Below, piece by piece: positions 1-11,469 of a stretch of DNA of 64,000 nucleotides; position 1 is the stretch's first letter; the number at the start of each line of letters is the position of its first letter. The notes below the pieces were generated by a model. That model did not search any database. It saw nothing but the letters and a program-made list of their open reading frames with translations, and had not been told where the DNA came from. Location: positions 20,708,001-20,772,000 of the forward strand of contig NC_071331.1 of assembly GCF_010183535.1 (NCBI RefSeq), read 5' to 3'. Origin of the DNA: Caenorhabditis remanei. Lineage: Eukaryota; Nematoda; Chromadorea; Rhabditida; Rhabditidae. The translations under genes were made by a program, and so were the position numbers.

Positions 1-181
1 GCTGAATGAAACAATCCTCTTTCCGGGAAAAAACGCAGAAGTCATCTTATTTCATTTATAGAAAAGATAAGTGGTTACTGGTAGTTAATTAGTGCAGGTA
101 TTTTGTGAGTTTATTGGTGATGGAAAACGTGAATTGCTTTATTGTGATTTCATTTTTTGTGGCTTTATAGATAGAAAAGAT

Positions 182-1468
182 TCAATGAATACTCATAGCT
201 AAACTCTCTGTCCAAAATTCACGGTACACGAAGAATGTTGCCGTCTTTCCATCGATTCGTCGGATGTCGATCCCTCCATTTATCTCTGTGCTTCTATTTC
301 GAACACTGAAAACAAATGGAACATTTCACAGGAAATTGTAGTTTCTGTTCTCTGTGTTGTGAATAGAATTGAAAAACATTATGAACTCACGTTTTCAAGA
401 TTCGTTTGACCCCTTCACCCACCACTTCATGCGGTATATCATGCAATACGAGTGCTCTGAATGTTTCCAAATGTTTGTGACTGAGTTGCAAGCATTCCAG
501 ATTCTGATTTGTTTCCATTGCTATCCATTTTTTGAAGAATGAGTTCCATTCCTCTACCGAGATCCAATTCCTTCCCAGGGTCACACTTTTACAATCAATT
601 TCCAACAGTTTCTCAAATCCAATCCATTCCGAATTCATGAAATATAATCCCTCTAGATTTTTTGGAATTTTCCCATCGAAAAAATATGTTTTAATGTGTA
701 GCCAAGTTTCTAAATTATACCTAATTGTAATAGTATTCAGGAGATAAGCGACATTCTCATCTACGTTGTTTTGTTCCCATTGGTATAGGTAGCAATCGTT
801 CACTGATATCTCATTTGTTTTCAAAAAATCAATAATTGAAACGTTTTGATCTACGAATGCATCTATTTGCATTGATAAATAGTTAATCGTTTGCTTCTTG
901 AATATATCCAATACAAGTGTACTCAATTGTTTCCAGTCCTCTACTGGATTCTTTGAATAATTATATACTTTCCGTTCAATGCAACCATTCTGTTCTTTCT
1001 CCTCACATTTTCCATTCATTTTTTTGTCTGATGTCATGACATATGATACCACATCCTTTCTTCCATCAAGCCTGATTTCCGGCGCATTGTGTATGTAGAG
1101 ATCTATTGAATATTTCGTATAGAATCTTATCAATTTTGCTACTGTTCTGGTTCGTTTGCTAATCATTGAGAAATTGATTCTGAAACGGATTATATTTTCT
1201 CACAATTTGGAATGATATTTCATTTCTGACTTACATTTCGATTGGATCCATCGTTTTGAAGATTTCTTCGATGGCAAGAAACGGGAGCCGGAGTATCGGG
1301 AATGTGTTATCTCTACGGTTGCTAACCATTTTTATTCTGAAAGAGACATACAATGTCTATCAACTGTAGTATCTGGTTATGAACTTACATTGAGTGCATT
1401 CTCTTAGAAACTTCTTCCATTGCTCGAAAAGGTAGACGGAGTATCGGTAATTGCTTTAGAGGTTTCAT
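182..1468 (-). CDS. F-box/FBA_2 protein with tandem double F-box half motif
   Basis: Four coding exons on the minus strand: 1389-1468, 1235-1336, 391-1179, 182-305; together 1095 nt, 364 residues, open throughout. The first exon encodes LPILRLPFRAMEEVSKRM and the second repeats the motif as FPILRLPFLAIEEIFKTM; the third begins INFSMISKRT, which completes the second F-box (about residues 38-75). The long exon then carries the Caenorhabditis F-box-associated region (FBA_2 type), with the family-wide signatures NVSIIDFLK, KKWIAMETNQNLE and LHDIPHEVV. The last exon carries GGIDIRRIDGKTATFFVY and ends in AMSIH. Proteins of this class are known as substrate adaptors that bind Skp1-related (SKR) proteins in SCF ubiquitin ligases; the substrate is unknown. 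The start is the first ATG of the outer half-F-box exon. All junctions are in one phase (two bases before the intron). Resembles C. elegans fbxb genes; no one-to-one symbol can be given. Confidence 0.85.
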
Positions 1469-2554
1469 TCTGCAGGAGCAATCGATCGACGATAAGAAAG
1501 AGAATGGAGGACAAAGGATAAGGCAATTACTGATGGAAGGAGGAAGAAGAACGTTCGAGAAGATTCCGAGTGGCCAAGGGTTTCTGGGAAACCAAACAAT
1601 AAGTACAACTGGCCTACTCAACTGACCCTCGTTCGAGAAGATTCTTCTCAAGATTAGATGGCCATGGGAATGTCAAATATTGGTTTTACTCATACTTGTC
1701 ACGGGCCGGGCCGGGCCAAAATCAGGAAAAAACTCGGCCCGTTTTGAAACATTTTTGAAAATTTTTTTTGGAAATTTTTTTTTTGGAAATTTTTTGAAAA
1801 CAAAAGAAGTTTTCGAATAAAACTTCAAAATTCAATAAAAAGGTAAATATGTATGATAATTTAAGCATTTTTACTTCTAATTTTCGAAAAATTTCAGAAA
1901 ATTGTGTTACAAAATGAGTGTTGAATTACGTGAACTATGAATGTGCACGAAGACTTTGTGAAACAGAAGGAGTGAAGAAAGTTCGAGAAGTTTCGTATTT
2001 TTCAAGTCGTTCAATCATAGTCTGAATCAATTCTCCGCTAACAGACAATTCATAACAAATCTTCCAGCAGACAACATAAAAAGTGAGACCAAGGAAATCT
2101 CGGACATTTGGCACTGTTGCTGTTCATAATAGTTTGAACCATCTGTCTCTATTTGTGTATCTCCCGTAGAGTAGCTGTCGTCTTTTTTACAACATTTAAA
2201 GCAACTTCCAGAGTTTTCGGGGTTTTTGAACTTCCATCGCTTTGTGGTTGTTGCTTTCCGCTAATTTTTGGGCTACAGGCTAAAAAATCTGTGACACTGT
2301 CTGTGACCTATGAAGGTTCGGATGGGCAATTATTCTCGAGCCGGGATTAATAGCTTTACGGTCTAATTACGTGACCAGAAATAGTAGAGGCAAATTATGT
2401 CACCATCTTGTCACCACCTATGTCACCACCACAACTATTTTATTTATTATTTTTTTCATATAAATTTTTTTTTTGATATAAAACGTGAAATGTTTTTTTA
2501 TGAGTCATAAATGTTGGAAAATGTTGAAAATGATGCATAATACATTTAAACGTT
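1469..2554. other. intergenic: 5' block of the first F-box gene, GGCCCG repeat
   Basis: Positions about 1555-1660 hold the conserved upstream block that precedes most F-box copies here (minus orientation). At 1698-1745 lies a GGGCCGGGCCGGGCC stretch followed by A/T-rich arms, the same repeat as at 38.1 kb. The rest is AT-rich. A 65-residue plus-strand frame at 2153-2350 has no recognisable features and I do not call it. Confidence 0.5.
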
Positions 2555-3731
2555 TCAATGAATACTCATCGCAAAAAATTGGATTCGAGATGTATGGTAC
2601 ACAAAGAATGTGGCAGTTTTCCCATCAATTCGTCTGATGTCGATCCCTCCGCTGATCTCTTTAGTTTTATTGCGCCTGCTGAAAATGAACAGGAATTATT
2701 GAAATGTTTTACAAAAAGTTGAATTCTCTAGTTAAGAGAATTGAAACAAATTCTCAACTTACGTTTTTAAGACTCGTCTGACTCCTCTATCCACCACTTC
2801 ATGTGGTATATCATGCAATACGAGCTCTTGGAATTCTTTGATTTCTCTATAGTCAAGTTCCAAGTATTCCACATTTTGATTCGTTTCCATCACTCTCCAT
2901 TTCTTGACGAATACATTCCATTCCTTATTTGAAATTGGATTATTCTTAAGAATCACACTTTTACAATCTATTTCCAACAGTCTTTCATATTCAATCCATT
3001 TCGAGTTGTAGATACGCAACTCCTGCAGACTTTTTGGAATTTTTGGATTGAAATCGTCGTTATTAATGTATGCATCGTAGCATAACTCAGAATTAATTTT
3101 TACATTATCGAGAAGATAAGCAGTATGCTTATCTACATTGATCTGTTCATCCCTTTGGTATAGACTGCATCTGTCTACTGACTTAACATTACTCTTCAAG
3201 AAATCAATAATCGAAACGTTTTGATCTACAAATGTCGTCAAAGTCATTGTTAAAACGTCAATCGCCTGCTTCCTGAATATTTCCATAACATATTTGAACC
3301 ACTGTTTCCATTCATCAATCGGGTCATACTTGAATACCTTTCGTATAATGTATCGACCCCATTCCTTCTCCTCAATCTTTCCATCCATTTCTTTATCTGA
3401 TGTCATGACATAAAAAGATGAGACCACATCCTTTGTTCCATGGAGTCTGATTTCCGGCATTTCATGCACATAAAGTTCTATAGCATAGTTCGGATAGAAG
3501 CTCATACGTTTTCCAATTTCTTTGGTTCGTTTGGAAATCATTGAGAAGTTTATTCTAAAAGAGAATGTTTGGATAGGCGATGTGTAAACAGAAACAACTT
3601 CACTTCCCTTCTTTCTTACAATTCGAGAAGGTTTTAGTGACTTACATTTCGATTGGATCCATCGCTTTGAAAACTTCTTCAATGGCTAGAAACGGTAGAC
3701 GGAGTATCGGAAATGGTTTCGGTGGGCTCAT
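2555..3731 (-). CDS. F-box/FBA_2 protein, single F-box form
   Basis: Three coding exons, 3646-3731, 2763-3554 and 2555-2678 (1002 nt, 333 residues). The first exon gives FPILRLPFLAIEEVFKAM with an MSPPKP start; the second gives INFSMISKRTKEIGKRM and the associated region. It is the plain three-exon arrangement of the family, with no outer half-F-box exon. The C-terminus is FFVYHTSRIQFFAMSIH. The exon 2 acceptor is TTTTAG rather than TTTCAG. The frame upstream of the chosen ATG stays open in the conserved 5' block (to 3887), but that block is similarly placed before other copies in all frames, so I treat it as non-coding. Confidence 0.87.
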
Positions 3732-3839
3732 TTTGAAGAGCAATCGAGCAACGTAAAATAGTAGAATGAGAAAGAGAGAAAGAGTGAATGAGTATGAATA
3801 AGGCAATGACGGGGAGGAGGAAAGGAAGATCATTCGAGA

Positions 3840-4084
3840 AGATTCTGAGCGACCAATGAGTTCTGGGAAACTGAACAATAAGAACAACCTGTCTTACTGG
3901 GGTAGATGCGTAATAGTTACACTGTCTAATTAGGTGAGATACACAAATAGAGCCAGATGTAAACGTCTTTCTGGTAGTTTAGTTGGTCTACATAGAGAGA
4001 GAGAGAGAGAGAGAGAGACCTATCGATCTGACAAAATGTACAATTTTCCGCCAACAGATACAAGACAATTACAGATTTTAGACC
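3840..4084 (-). promoter_or_regulatory. conserved upstream block of F-box copy, with GA repeat
   Basis: Contains the family upstream block (CCAGAACTCATTGGTCGC-like on the minus strand) and a distal portion (GTATCTCACCTAATTAGACA and on) that is also present at about 10.88-11.02 kb upstream of another copy. A perfect GA dinucleotide run lies near 3993-4018. The distal portion here is joined directly to a broken F-box exon, marking a rearrangement point near 4085. Confidence 0.45.
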
Positions 4085-4425
4085 ACATGCACTGAAGAAA
4101 TATATTTCTCTATAATCGAGTTCCAAGTATTCCAGATTTAAATGAGTCTCCATTACGATCCATTTCTTGAAAAATGAATTTAAATTTTTATCTAAAATCC
4201 AATTATTTTTCAGGACCACACTTTTACAATCTATTTCCAACAGTTTGTCATATCCAATCCAATGCGAGTTGTGGATAGACAATTCCTGCAGACTTTTTGG
4301 AATTTTCCCATTGAAGTTCTTGTTTTTTATGTTTACCAGAGAAAGTAACATGACATTAATTGTGATATTATTCAGAAGATAAGCGGTATGATCATCCACG
4401 TTCTTCTCTAGTAGTTTCTTCTCTG
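4085..4425 (-). pseudogene. F-box-associated domain fragment
   Basis: An isolated piece of the long family exon: the minus-strand frame reads NVDDHTAYLLNNITIN, then KIPKSLQELSIHNSHWIGY, KKWIVMETHLNLEYLELD and breaks off after YREIYFF. The F-box, the start and the C-terminal exon are missing. It corresponds to roughly the middle third of the intact proteins. Both edges join unrelated flanking DNA, so it is a relic and not an alternative exon. Confidence 0.85.
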
Positions 4426-4439
4426 AAGGGTGAGTTATG

Positions 4440-5024
4440 AAGAGAAATACCAGCACACACCAATCATGTTAACAATACACAGTGGCTATTAAGCACGAAG
4501 ACTCGTTTCTAGAAAAAGTCTGTTAGCGTGTGTCCACAAGAGAAATTAATTAATTTTTTGAACAATAATAGCATTTGACAAAACGAAACGTTGAAGTTTG
4601 ACTCTGTGTCGCGCGCTACGCCTTCAAGCGTAACGGAGAAAAAGGTGATCTTCGTCGTGGCTTGTTGTGACACTTGTTCGTTCGTATGTTCAGTAGCACA
4701 GACTTCTAGAACTAGAAATTCAGATGGTGAAGAGCTCAGATGTTGCTCTCAATGTCTCATCAATGAAAACTATATAGATTAGTTAAATACCGAACTTCAT
4801 GAAATTATTGACAAAGCATGAACTATTATACTTATCAACCACCTTGTAATAACTAATCTGATGGTCTTTTTTTCTTTTTTGCACACCCAAAAAGAAAAAA
4901 ATGAAATCGTAAAATATCGTAAATGAATTTCAGGAGGATTATGGAAAACGTAAAATGTTTTATTGGAATTGATAAATTAGGAATGACAGATATTAAAGGT
5001 ACAGACTCAGCCAATTAAAACGAT
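4440..5024. repeat. duplicated intergenic segment (copy 1)
   Basis: Sequence from about 4475 to 4780 (for example TGTTCAGTAGCACAGACTTC, AGAACTAGAAATTCAGAT) recurs at about 15575-15870, each time downstream of a related F-box gene on the minus strand. The small plus-strand frame at 4591-4782 lies in this segment and is not conserved as a frame in the second copy, so it is not called as a gene. Confidence 0.6.
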
Positions 5025-6177
5025 TTAATGAATACTCATGATAAAATATTCCATTTCAAACGCACGGTGCGCAAAGAATGTGGCAGTCTTTCCATCGATT
5101 CGTCTGATATCGATTCCTCCGCTTATCGCTTGAGTTTGATTGAAGCGACTGAAAATAAATTATGAAAGTTGAAGTGTTTTACAAAATTTTAATTCTCGAG
5201 GTTGTGAACAGCAAACATTATGAACTCACATCTTCAATACTCGTTTGACTCTTCCATCCACTACTTCATGCGGTATATCATACAACACATGAATTCTAAA
5301 TATATCTTGATATCTGTTATCGAGTTCCAAATATTCCAGATTTTGATTCGTTTCCATTGATATCCATTTCTTGAGAAACAAATTCCATTCTTCATTCGTG
5401 ATTCGATTATTTCTCAGGACTACATGCTTGCAATCTATATCAAGCAGTTTCTCATATCCAATCCAATGCGAGTTGGGGAGATATAATTTCTTTGGAGTTT
5501 TTGGAAATTTCCCATCGAAATTGTAGTTTTTAATGTGAAGATGCAAATTTAACTCATCATTAACTTTTAAATTATCGAGAAGATATGCGGTGTGTCCATC
5601 TACGTCATTCTTTTCATCCGATTGAAACAGATTGCATCTGTCCACTGATTTCACATTAATCTTCAAAAGATCAATAATCGAAACGTTTTGATCTACGAAT
5701 GAATCCATATAAACTGTTAAAGCGTCGATTGTCTGCTTCTTGAATAGCTCCAATACATGTTTACACAACTGTTTCCATTCCTCTATTGGATCCGTCGAAT
5801 ACTTGAATACCGTCCGTATAATGCGACCGTTATATTTATATTCTTCCGTTTTTCCATCCATTTTTTTGTCTGATGTCATTTCATAAGTACATGACACAAA
5901 GTTATTAGTTCCATTAAGGCTAATTCTTAACAAGAGTTTATTAACAGAAAGATGAATTGAGTATTTTGAATAGAACGTCATCAATTTCGCCACTGCTTTG
6001 GTTCGTTTGTTAATCATTAAGAAGTTGATTCTGAAACAGATTTTATTTTTTGCAATCTTTTATGTTATTATAACTCACTTACATTTCGATTGGATTCATA
6101 GTTTTGAAGATTTCTTCAATGGCAAGAAACGGTAGACGGAGGATTGGGAATTTATTACATCTACGGTTGCTAATCAT
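5025..6177 (-). CDS. F-box/FBA_2 protein; outer half-F-box exon deleted
   Basis: Exons 6083-6184 (coding from ATG at 6177), 5230-6030 and 5025-5148; 1020 coding nt, 339 residues. The inner F-box exon reads MISNRRCNKFPILRLPFL and on to FKTMNPIEI. Copies at 1.4, 12.8 and 17.4 kb have another half-F-box exon about 50-60 nt upstream; here the sequence jumps from the intron (AAAGTTTCTATCA) straight to the 5' flank (AATCGACGAGAAA), so that exon is cleanly missing. The first ATG left is in the inner exon, which still supplies one complete F-box. Last residues FEMEYFIMSIH. Closest in the window to the copy at 16.1-17.4 kb, with which it shares flanks. Confidence 0.78.
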
Positions 6178-6184
6178 TTTTATT

Positions 6185-6976
6185 CTGAAAAAGACTGTTT
6201 TATTAAATTCTTTTTAATCTGGTATCATAAAGTTTCTATCAAATCGACGAGAAAAAAGAGAATGGAGGACAATGAATTCGTATGAATGAGGCGATGAGCG
6301 ACCAAGGGGTTCTATGAAACTAAACAATAAGAACAACTGGTCTACCCAACCGACGTTTGATAAGATACTTCTCAAGATTAGATTGGAGAATGTCAACCAT
6401 TGGTCTTACTGCGGCAGCCCGCGTGTGTTACTTACACTGTCGAATTACGTGAGCTAAAGGAAAGTGAATGAGTACAAAGAATATGTGTGATGGAAGAAGG
6501 AGGGAGAGCGTTCGAGAAGGTCCTTGACAAGATCAGCAAGCCTATAAAAGTCAATCATTGGTCTACCTGTACAGAGGGTTCTGTTGGTTCCACGATCACA
6601 CGAGTTACACAAAAAGAGGTAGATGATCTCGATCTTGTAAACTAAGGACCCGTAAGATCTCGTTTTTGCCAATGGATTAGTACAATGCATTTCAAGGAGT
6701 TCGTGAAAAAACTAAATGTTTCTTTATCATAAATACATTTTATATCTAGACAGCTTATGAAATCATTTAAAAAGTTGATACATTTCTCTTTTTATCGATG
6801 TTTTTTGAATCACCTATCATGATATCTATTTTCTCAATTTTGAGCAATATTTGAAAGGAAAAGAGCACTAAATAAGGATTTATTATAGTGTAAGAGAAAT
6901 ATACAGAGTAAGTAAAACAGGAAACGGAAACAAGTTAAGGGTACGGAGATTGCTTATAATGATCAAAAACAAGAGT
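6185..6976. other. intergenic with upstream block remnants
   Basis: Holds the minus-strand upstream block (about 6290-6370) of the preceding copy and a second, partial block (about 6480-6680). The open frames at 6214-6396 and 6454-6690 are translations of this block, not genes. Beyond 6700 the sequence is AT-rich and I see nothing more than the 3' flank of the next gene. Confidence 0.45.
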
Positions 6977-8162
6977 TCAGTTAACACTCATCGAAAAAAC
7001 ATTATATTGAACAAAGAATGTCGCCGTCTTTCCATCGATTCGTCGGATGTCGATCCCTCCATTTATCTCATCAGTTTCATCAGGAAAGCTGAAAATAAAT
7101 GGAAAAATTCATGAAAGAGTGTGACTCATATCTAGACAGCTCATGATATTGTACAGAATGGTTGGACTTAATCATTACCAACTCACATTATCAGGTTTCG
7201 TTCGACCCCTTCGTCCACCACTTCGTGTGGTATATCATGCAATACGAGTTCTCTGAATCCATCTAGTTCTCTATAATCGAATTGCAAGTATTCCAGATTC
7301 TGATTTGTTTCCATTGTTATCCATTTCTTAAGGAACATATTCCATTCTTCATTCGTGATTTGATTATTTCTCAGGGATACATGCTCACAATCTATTTTCA
7401 GCAGTTTCTCATATCCAATCCAATGCGAGTTTAGGATATGTAATTCCTTAAGATTTTTTGGAATTTTCCCATCGAAATTGACGTTTTTAGTGTCTAGATA
7501 AAAATTCAACTCATTGTTAACTTTAAAATTACTGAGAAGATATGCGGCGTGATCATCTACATCATGCTCTTCTTCCCACTGAAACAGATAACATAAGTCT
7601 ACTGATTTCACATTTGTTCTCAAAAAATCTATGATCGAAATGTTTTGATCTACCAATGCATCCATATGCAGTGTTAATACATCGATTGTCAGTTTCTTGA
7701 ATATTTCCAATATATGTTTACTCAATTGTTTCCATTCCTCTATTGGATCCGTCGAATACTTGTATATCCTCCGTACAATGTAGCCATCACATCCATATTC
7801 CTCAATTTTTCCCTCCATTTGTTTGTCTGATGTCATTAGATAAGTACATGACACCAGACGATTAGTTCCATGCATTTCTATTACCAATGTTTCATCTATA
7901 CAAAGACGGATAAAATATTTCGGACAGAAACTCATCTGCTTTGTTATTGCTTTTGCTCGTTTGCTTATAATTGAGAAGTTGATTCTGGAAGAGTTTACTC
8001 AATAAGGTCCGTAGAAATACAAAAAAAACATCACTGTTCTAACTTTTTTACAATTTGAGAAGGTTAAGTGACTTACATTTCAAATGGGACCATCGCTTTG
8101 AAAACTTCTTCAAGAGCTAGAAACGGTAGACGGAGAATTGGGAACGGTTTTAGAATGTCCAT
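6977..8162 (-). CDS. F-box/FBA_2 protein (FSMSVN C-terminus)
   Basis: Exons 8077-8162, 7187-7984 and 6977-7088 (996 nt, 331 residues). The F-box starts MDILKPFPILRLPFLALE and continues INFSIISKRAKAITKQM, so the internal Met used in many copies is Ile here. The C-terminal exon is 112 nt instead of 124 and ends VQYNVFSMSVN; this shorter type also occurs at 11.5, 29.9 and 34.1 kb. The final residue is Asn where the related copies have His. Its 3' flank (GGAAACAAGTTAAGGGTACG) matches those of the 11.5- and 34.1-kb copies, which marks a subgroup. Confidence 0.86.
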
Positions 8163-9274
8163 TTTGGAGGAACAATCGATAGACGAGTAATGGGAGGATG
8201 AGGGAGAGTGAATGAGTAGGAGTGAGGGCAATAGGCAATGGAAGGAGGAGGAAGAATGTTCGAGAACGATCTGGGTGACAGAGGGATTCTGGGAAACTAA
8301 ATAATAAAGACTTCTGGTACTGTGCGTAACGACTACACTGTCTAATTTCGTGAGATACGCAAATAGAGACAGATGGTCTTGATCTTGTCAAACCCCAGGC
8401 CAACCAGAAACCCAACGAAATCTTTTTGTTGCCAATGGATTAGTACAATCTATTTCAGGAGTTCATGATTGACAACATAAACCGTTTTACTAAAATTAAT
8501 TAACCAGTCGATTCACGTCGACTAAACCTCCTTCTCAATATTACCCTTTCTGAGTGAAACTAACAACACGTTTGGAATCCTCTATTTTTCAGAATCCAAT
8601 GATTTCAAATATCCTCCACGTCGTTACTCTTTAGAAAACGTCCTTATCTTTTTATAAATCATTCTGGAAACAAATGATCCGGTTGGAATCCTTTAAAACC
8701 TTTCACGTCCCCACATTAGGGCTTCCATCGGGACAGGTTAAAATTCGGAGCCCCCTAAAGCCCTACTCCACATTGATTCGAGAAGATTAATTCGAGAGTA
8801 AGATACCAAATATCAAGCCAGATCGGATGTGGCGAAATGAATAACGTTTGAGATTTTCGTTGTGGCGCGAACAGCATGGCCTATCCTAATGACCGTCTTA
8901 CCCTGAGGTCACACGTGGCAAGAAGATCTGCCAATATAAGAAGTAGAGAAATCTTAGTTGTTGATTCTTACCATGTAAATAAATGGTTTTATAATTCCCT
9001 TCTCCGCCACCAAATGACATAACAATTTTAAATGTTTGAGGCATCCAAACAGACAATGAAGCTGATAGATTTAGTGAATAGTCAATACTATCGATTCAAT
9101 CAAAGACTCATATACCGATCAAGAAAATTTCAGTGACTCCACACAATAAAGAACGTGTCCCTAGGTCCATACAATTTACAATCCAAACAACAGAATGGTT
9201 GAGTTAAAATAGTTTATTGAAGTTTATAAGTTGGAAATAACATATAAAAGTCAGACACAATAAATTAAAACGAT
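8163..9274. repeat. intergenic with dispersed repeat shared with 33.2 kb
   Basis: After the upstream block (8260-8400), a stretch at about 8505-8760 (AAACCTCCTTCTCAATA, ACACGTTTGGAATCCTCT, TCTTTAGAAAACG) recurs at about 33230-33520. The sequence 8870-9000 has promoter-like and polyadenylation-like elements (AATAAATGG) and may be the end of a degenerate transposon. No coding region is visible. Confidence 0.45.
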
Positions 9275-10708
9275 TCAATGAATACTCATCGCAAGATATT
9301 GGCTATAAAATGGACGGTAAACGAAGAATGTTGCAGTCTTTCCATCGATTCGTCTGATGTCGATGCCTCCGCTTATTTCTTCAGTTTTATTGTCTGTACT
9401 GAAAATAAAAAAGATATATTGAATTGTTTTACAAAACGTTGAATTTTCAGGTTTGTGAAGAGAGTTGGAACAATTTTTAACTTACACCCTAACGGTTCTT
9501 TTGACTGCTTCATCCACCACTTCATGAGGTATATCATGTAATACGAGTGCTCGGAATTCTTCTAAATCTCTATGATCGAGATGCAAGTATTCGAGATTCA
9601 AATGAGTTTCCATTGTTATCCATTTCTTGAGGAATATATTCCATTGTTCATCCGAGATTCGATTCTCCTCAAGGATCACACTTTTACAATCTATTTCCAT
9701 CAGTCTCTCATATCCAATCCATTGCGAGTTGTGGATATATAATTCCTTCAGATTTTTTGGAATTTTCCCATCAAAGTAATAGTTTTTAATGTATAGCCGA
9801 GAGTCTAACATGTTATTAATAGTGATATTATTCAGGAGATAAGCGAAATCCTCTTCCACGTTGTATTGTTGATCCCATTGGTATAGGTAGCATTCGTTCA
9901 CTGATTTCACATTGGTTTTCAAAAAATCAATAAACGAAACGCTATGGTCTACATCTGCATCCATTTGCATTGTTAAAACGTCGATTGTCTGTTTCTTGAA
10001 TGTTTCCAATAGATTTATACAGAATTGTTTCCATTCCTCAACTAAATGCAATTTTACATTAAAAAATTCAATTTTTTGATGCATAACTAGCTTTTGATTG
10101 AATTCTGAAGTATAGTCAAAAATTCGACGTTTTTGGGAAAAAATTCAAAATTTTGTTCAAAATTTTAGTTCAAATTTTTTCAGCCGGGCCGTTGCAAGTA
10201 TGGTCTAATGTAACCATTATTGCACTTCTCCTCACCTTTTCCATTTATTTTTTCGTCTGATGTCATTACATAAGTGCATGACACACTCTCTTTAGTTCCA
10301 TAAAGCCCAATGTACAGCGTGGAATTTTCAAAAAAAAGATGAATTGAATATTTCGAATAAAAGCTCATCAATTTTGCTACTGCTCTGGTCCGTTTGCTAA
10401 TCATTGAGAAATTAGTTCTGAAAAAAATTCTAATTTTTTCACAAACTGGAATGATATGCCATTTTTGACTTACATTTCAATTGGATCCATCGTTTTGAAG
10501 ATTTCTTCAATTGCTAGAAACGGGAGACGGAGGATTGGAAATTTCTTTTTTCTACGGTTTCTAATCATGTTTATTCTGAAAGAGACATAACATTTCTATC
10601 AACTGTAGAGTCTGACTATGAACTTACATTGAGTGCATTCCCTTATATACTTCTTCCACTGCTCGAAACGGTAGACGGAGAATTGGCAATTGCTTTGGAG
10701 GTTTTATT
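9275..10708 (-). pseudogene. F-box/FBA_2 pseudogene interrupted by AT-rich insertion
   Basis: All four exon positions are recognisable: outer half-F-box 10628-10708, inner half 10474-10575, long exon 9486-10417 and last exon 9275-9398. Two lesions break it. The outer exon begins AATAAAACC where its sisters have AATGAAACC, so the start codon is ATA. The long exon is interrupted between about 10050 and 10200 by AT-rich DNA ending in a GCCCGGC motif; the frame stops at YLQRPG and the family sequence resumes at VEEWKQFCINLLE. The inserted piece replaces the expected RKVYKYSKDP segment. Without the insertion the rest of the exon is intact. Confidence 0.85.
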
Positions 10709-11469
10709 CTATAGGAGCAATCGATAAACGAGAAAAAATTGAATGGAGGACAACGAATGAGTAGGAATCAGGCAATGTGTGGTGATGAAGAGGAAGAATG
10801 TTCGAGAAGATTCTGAGTGACCAGGGGGTTCTGGGAAACCAAACAAGAAGAACAACTGGTCTACCTTGAGTAGGTGCGTAATAGCTAACACTGTCTAATT
10901 ACGTGAGATACACAAATAGAGACAGATTTTAGACGTCTTCTGGTAGTGTTGTTTGTCTACAAAGAGGGGCCTATTGATTTGCCAAAATGGACGCTCTTCC
11001 GACAACAGATATACGTGACAATTTGGAAGAGATCGAGACCTAATGACACTGTTCCTCTAAATTCCTCTTTTCATCGGAAAACTTCATTTTCAGTTTTTTA
11101 AATGCATATAACCAGCTCTCGCTGAAGCAGGTTTTATCGGAACATCGTTGCAGCTGAAATACTCAACGTGGTGCCTATTTAAAGAAATGTTAAATCAATT
11201 TTCGAAATGAAAAAAGCGCTAAATAAGAAATTATTATACTATAAGGAAAGCTTACAGATAAAAGTGGCGCTGGGAAAAAAGGGAATAACAGAGAGTAAAT
11301 AAAACAGGAAAAGCAAGTTAAGGGTACGGAGGTTGGCCTTGAGTGAGCTTACGCTCGGTGTTAAATACTGACGCGGGAGGGAAAGTGACGCCCGTGATCG
11401 TAGAATGGGAGGTCAAATGATGAGATAATAACAATGTGTGAGAGATGGGAGTGCGCATTAGAGTGAGAA
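10709..11469. other. intergenic: upstream block and subgroup 3' flank
   Basis: Contains the upstream block of the broken copy (about 10790-11020). From about 11240 begins a 3'-flank segment (AAAAGTGGCGCTGGGAAAAA, GTTAAGGGTACGGAG) that also follows the copies at 6.98 and 34.15 kb. No gene is apparent. Confidence 0.45.

Noticed and set aside
532..747. Plus-strand frames of about 71 residues opposite F-box exons (532, 4167, 11850, 18552)
   Set aside because: They are antisense shadows of the same part of the associated region in each copy, which explains their equal length.
3732..3887. N-terminal extension of the F-box protein (MFLLFSFPELIGR frame), and similar frames at 8110-8415, 17347-17604, 19302-19559 and 35965-36327
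   Set aside because: They translate the conserved upstream block; the extension is not kept in one frame between paralogs and the family start MxPPKPFPILRL lies downstream.
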